Shown here: one piece after another, positions 5,403 through 5,929 of the stretch | Layout: the number at the start of each line of letters is the position of its first letter | Numbering within the stretch: the stretch's first letter is position 1 | NCBI GenBank assembly: GCA_021846005.1 | Contig: JAJZIZ010000041.1 | Span: 1 to 5,929 of the forward strand | From: Microcaldota archaeon | GTDB lineage: Archaea > Micrarchaeota > Micrarchaeia > Micrarchaeales > CABMGC01 | DNA length: 5,929 nucleotides | Direction: 5' to 3' | The notes under the pieces: model-generated | What the model saw: the letters and a program-made list of their open reading frames with translations, nothing else | Database searches by the model: none | Told to the model about the DNA's origin: nothing | Translations under genes and position numbers: made by a program

Positions 5403-5427
5403 CGCTTGCGGTGGGGATGCGCTGGGC
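5386..5427 (+). repeat. Imperfect hairpin, probable left-end structure of the IS200/IS605 element
   Basis: The inner stem pairs 5394-5399 (ATCCCC) with 5413-5418 (GGGGAT). After a bulged C at 5400, it pairs 5401-5404 (ATCG) with 5409-5412 (CGGT, one G-T wobble) around a CTTG loop. Beyond an internal loop, GCCCA (5386-5390) pairs with TGGGC (5423-5427). IS200/IS605 transposases bind such subterminal imperfect hairpins at the ends of single-stranded element DNA and cut a short distance outside. This one lies 38 bases before the transposase start, where the left end is expected. The exact cleavage point cannot be fixed without the right end or an empty site. Confidence 0.6.
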
Positions 5428-5464
5428 AGTTAGGAATAAACAGTCTACCTGAGAATAATAACAC

Positions 5465-5914
5465 ATGCCAATTTCTCATGCGGCACACAAAGTTTACGAA
5501 ATAAGATATCATATTGTAATCACTGTGAAGTACAGGAAGAGATTGATATTGCCAGAAGAGAGAATCTCCTTTCTGAAATACGTCCTACTAGAAATTGAGA
5601 AGAGATACGACATAAGATTCGATACCGTAGGAACTGACGGTAATCATGCGCACTTCTTTATTGACACACCACCAAAATATTCTCCATCAGAAATCTTCAA
5701 AATTGTAAAAAGTATAACTGCAAGAGAACTGTTTATAAAATTTCCTGAAATAAAAAAAGAACTGTGGGGTGGGCAGTTCTGGAACGACGGTGGCTACATT
5801 GGGACTGTGGGCGAAGGAAGAACTGCCGATATTGTAAGAAGATACATATTGCGACAGGGTTCGAAAGAAGAAAAAGACGATTACAGACAGTTCAAATTAT
5901 TCAAAGCGCATTGA
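5465..5914 (+). CDS. tnpA: IS200/IS605 family Y1 (HUH) transposase TnpA
   Basis: The 149-residue protein is full length for the family (about 130-155). It begins with the typical VYEIRYHIVITVKYRKRL strand. The metal-binding HUH motif is H61-A62-H63 in a GNHAHFFIDTPP context. Other landmarks are LWGGQFWNDGGYIGTVG (about 100-115) and the C-terminal helix IVRRYILRQ, with the catalytic tyrosine Tyr127 and Gln131. All active-site residues are present, so the enzyme may be functional. It cuts and joins single-stranded DNA at element ends through a 5'-phosphotyrosine link and works as a dimer. The ATG at 5465 precedes the first beta strand as expected, though the ribosome binding site is weak. Codons favour AGA, ATA and GAA, more AT-rich than the left-hand genes, in line with a mobile origin. 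Confidence 0.95.
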   Translation: MPISHAAHKVYEIRYHIVITVKYRKRLILPEERISFLKYVLLEIEKRYDIRFDTVGTDGNHAHFFIDTPPKYSPSEIFKIVKSITARELFIKFPEIKKELWGGQFWNDGGYIGTVGEGRTADIVRRYILRQGSKEEKDDYRQFKLFKAH

Positions 5915-5929
5915 GTTACGTTCCAAAGA
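5911..5929 (+). CDS. Possible start of a gene overlapping tnpA (tnpB candidate), cut by the window edge
   Basis: A TTG at 5911 overlaps the tnpA stop as TTGA and opens six codons (TTG then SYVPK) up to the edge. In IS605-type elements tnpB often follows tnpA closely or overlaps it, so this could be a tnpB start. Six residues are far too few to identify it, and TTG is a minority start codon. Confidence 0.15.

Larger units (their letters stand above)
5386..5929 (+). mobile_element. IS200/IS605-family insertion sequence, left part (right end outside the window)
   Basis: The left-end hairpin (5386-5427) and an intact tnpA (5465-5914) define the element; its right end lies beyond base 5929. The left boundary should fall a short distance before 5386, since family members cut outside the hairpin foot. 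The family makes no terminal inverted repeats or target duplications, so none is expected. Whether it is an IS200-type (tnpA only) or IS605-type (tnpA plus tnpB) element cannot be settled here. Confidence 0.7.

Noticed and set aside
1..5929. CRISPR array, integrase attachment site or replication origin
   Set aside because: No regularly spaced repeats, no tRNA-end duplication and no origin-like repeat cluster were seen.

Overview
The window looks archaeal. Promoter-like AT boxes (AATATATT, TTATATAA, AAATATATC) sit 20-40 bases upstream of several starts. Leaders are short or absent, Ile is often ATA and Arg often AGA/AGG. One protein is a single-span surface protein dense in N-glycosylation sequons. 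The style (moderate GC, small compact genes, Tyr/Ser/Asn-rich anchored proteins, YHS metal proteins, TauE/SafE with DUF1634) fits an acidophile-type archaeon such as a Micrarchaeota/DPANN member or a Thermoplasmatota relative. No rRNA or universal marker is present, so this placement is inference.

Layout. Bases 1-406 carry two tandem minus-strand YHS-domain metal-binding genes. The first runs off the left edge and may be the N-terminus of a larger protein; the second is a complete 47-aa protein too short for usual gene callers. An approximately 140-base divergent control region (407-549) separates them from a plus-strand CPA1/NhaP-type Na+/H+ antiporter (550-1827). The antiporter converges, over a 47-base gap holding a perfect 7-bp hairpin, on a minus-strand two-gene operon: a TauE/SafE permease (2258-3112) and a DUF1634 membrane protein (1875-2258) with overlapping stop and start. 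Divergent from that operon is a glycerophosphodiester phosphodiesterase (3307-4011). A possible 31-aa leader ORF with a good Shine-Dalgarno precedes it and overlaps its start as ATGA. Next comes an unrecognised membrane-anchored exported protein (4215-5030).

The right end (about 5154-5929) is of a different character, more AT-rich and purine-loaded. It holds a Y1/HUH transposase of the IS200/IS605 family (5465-5914) preceded by a strong imperfect hairpin (5386-5427) that resembles a subterminal left-end structure. The hairpin lies against a minus-strand ORF (5154-5402) whose apparent start codon falls inside it, so this is probably a gene remnant cut by the insertion.

Functionally the left two-thirds is a membrane/ion-homeostasis neighbourhood: metal-binding YHS proteins, Na+/H+ exchange, and a TauE-type anion or sulfur-compound transporter with its usual partner. 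The genes are separate transcription units and no single pathway is demonstrated. I found no clear new multi-gene system. The most unusual items are the coupled leader ORF before the phosphodiesterase, the small Cys-containing ORF between the YHS genes, the uncharacterised surface protein, and the IS/gene-remnant junction.
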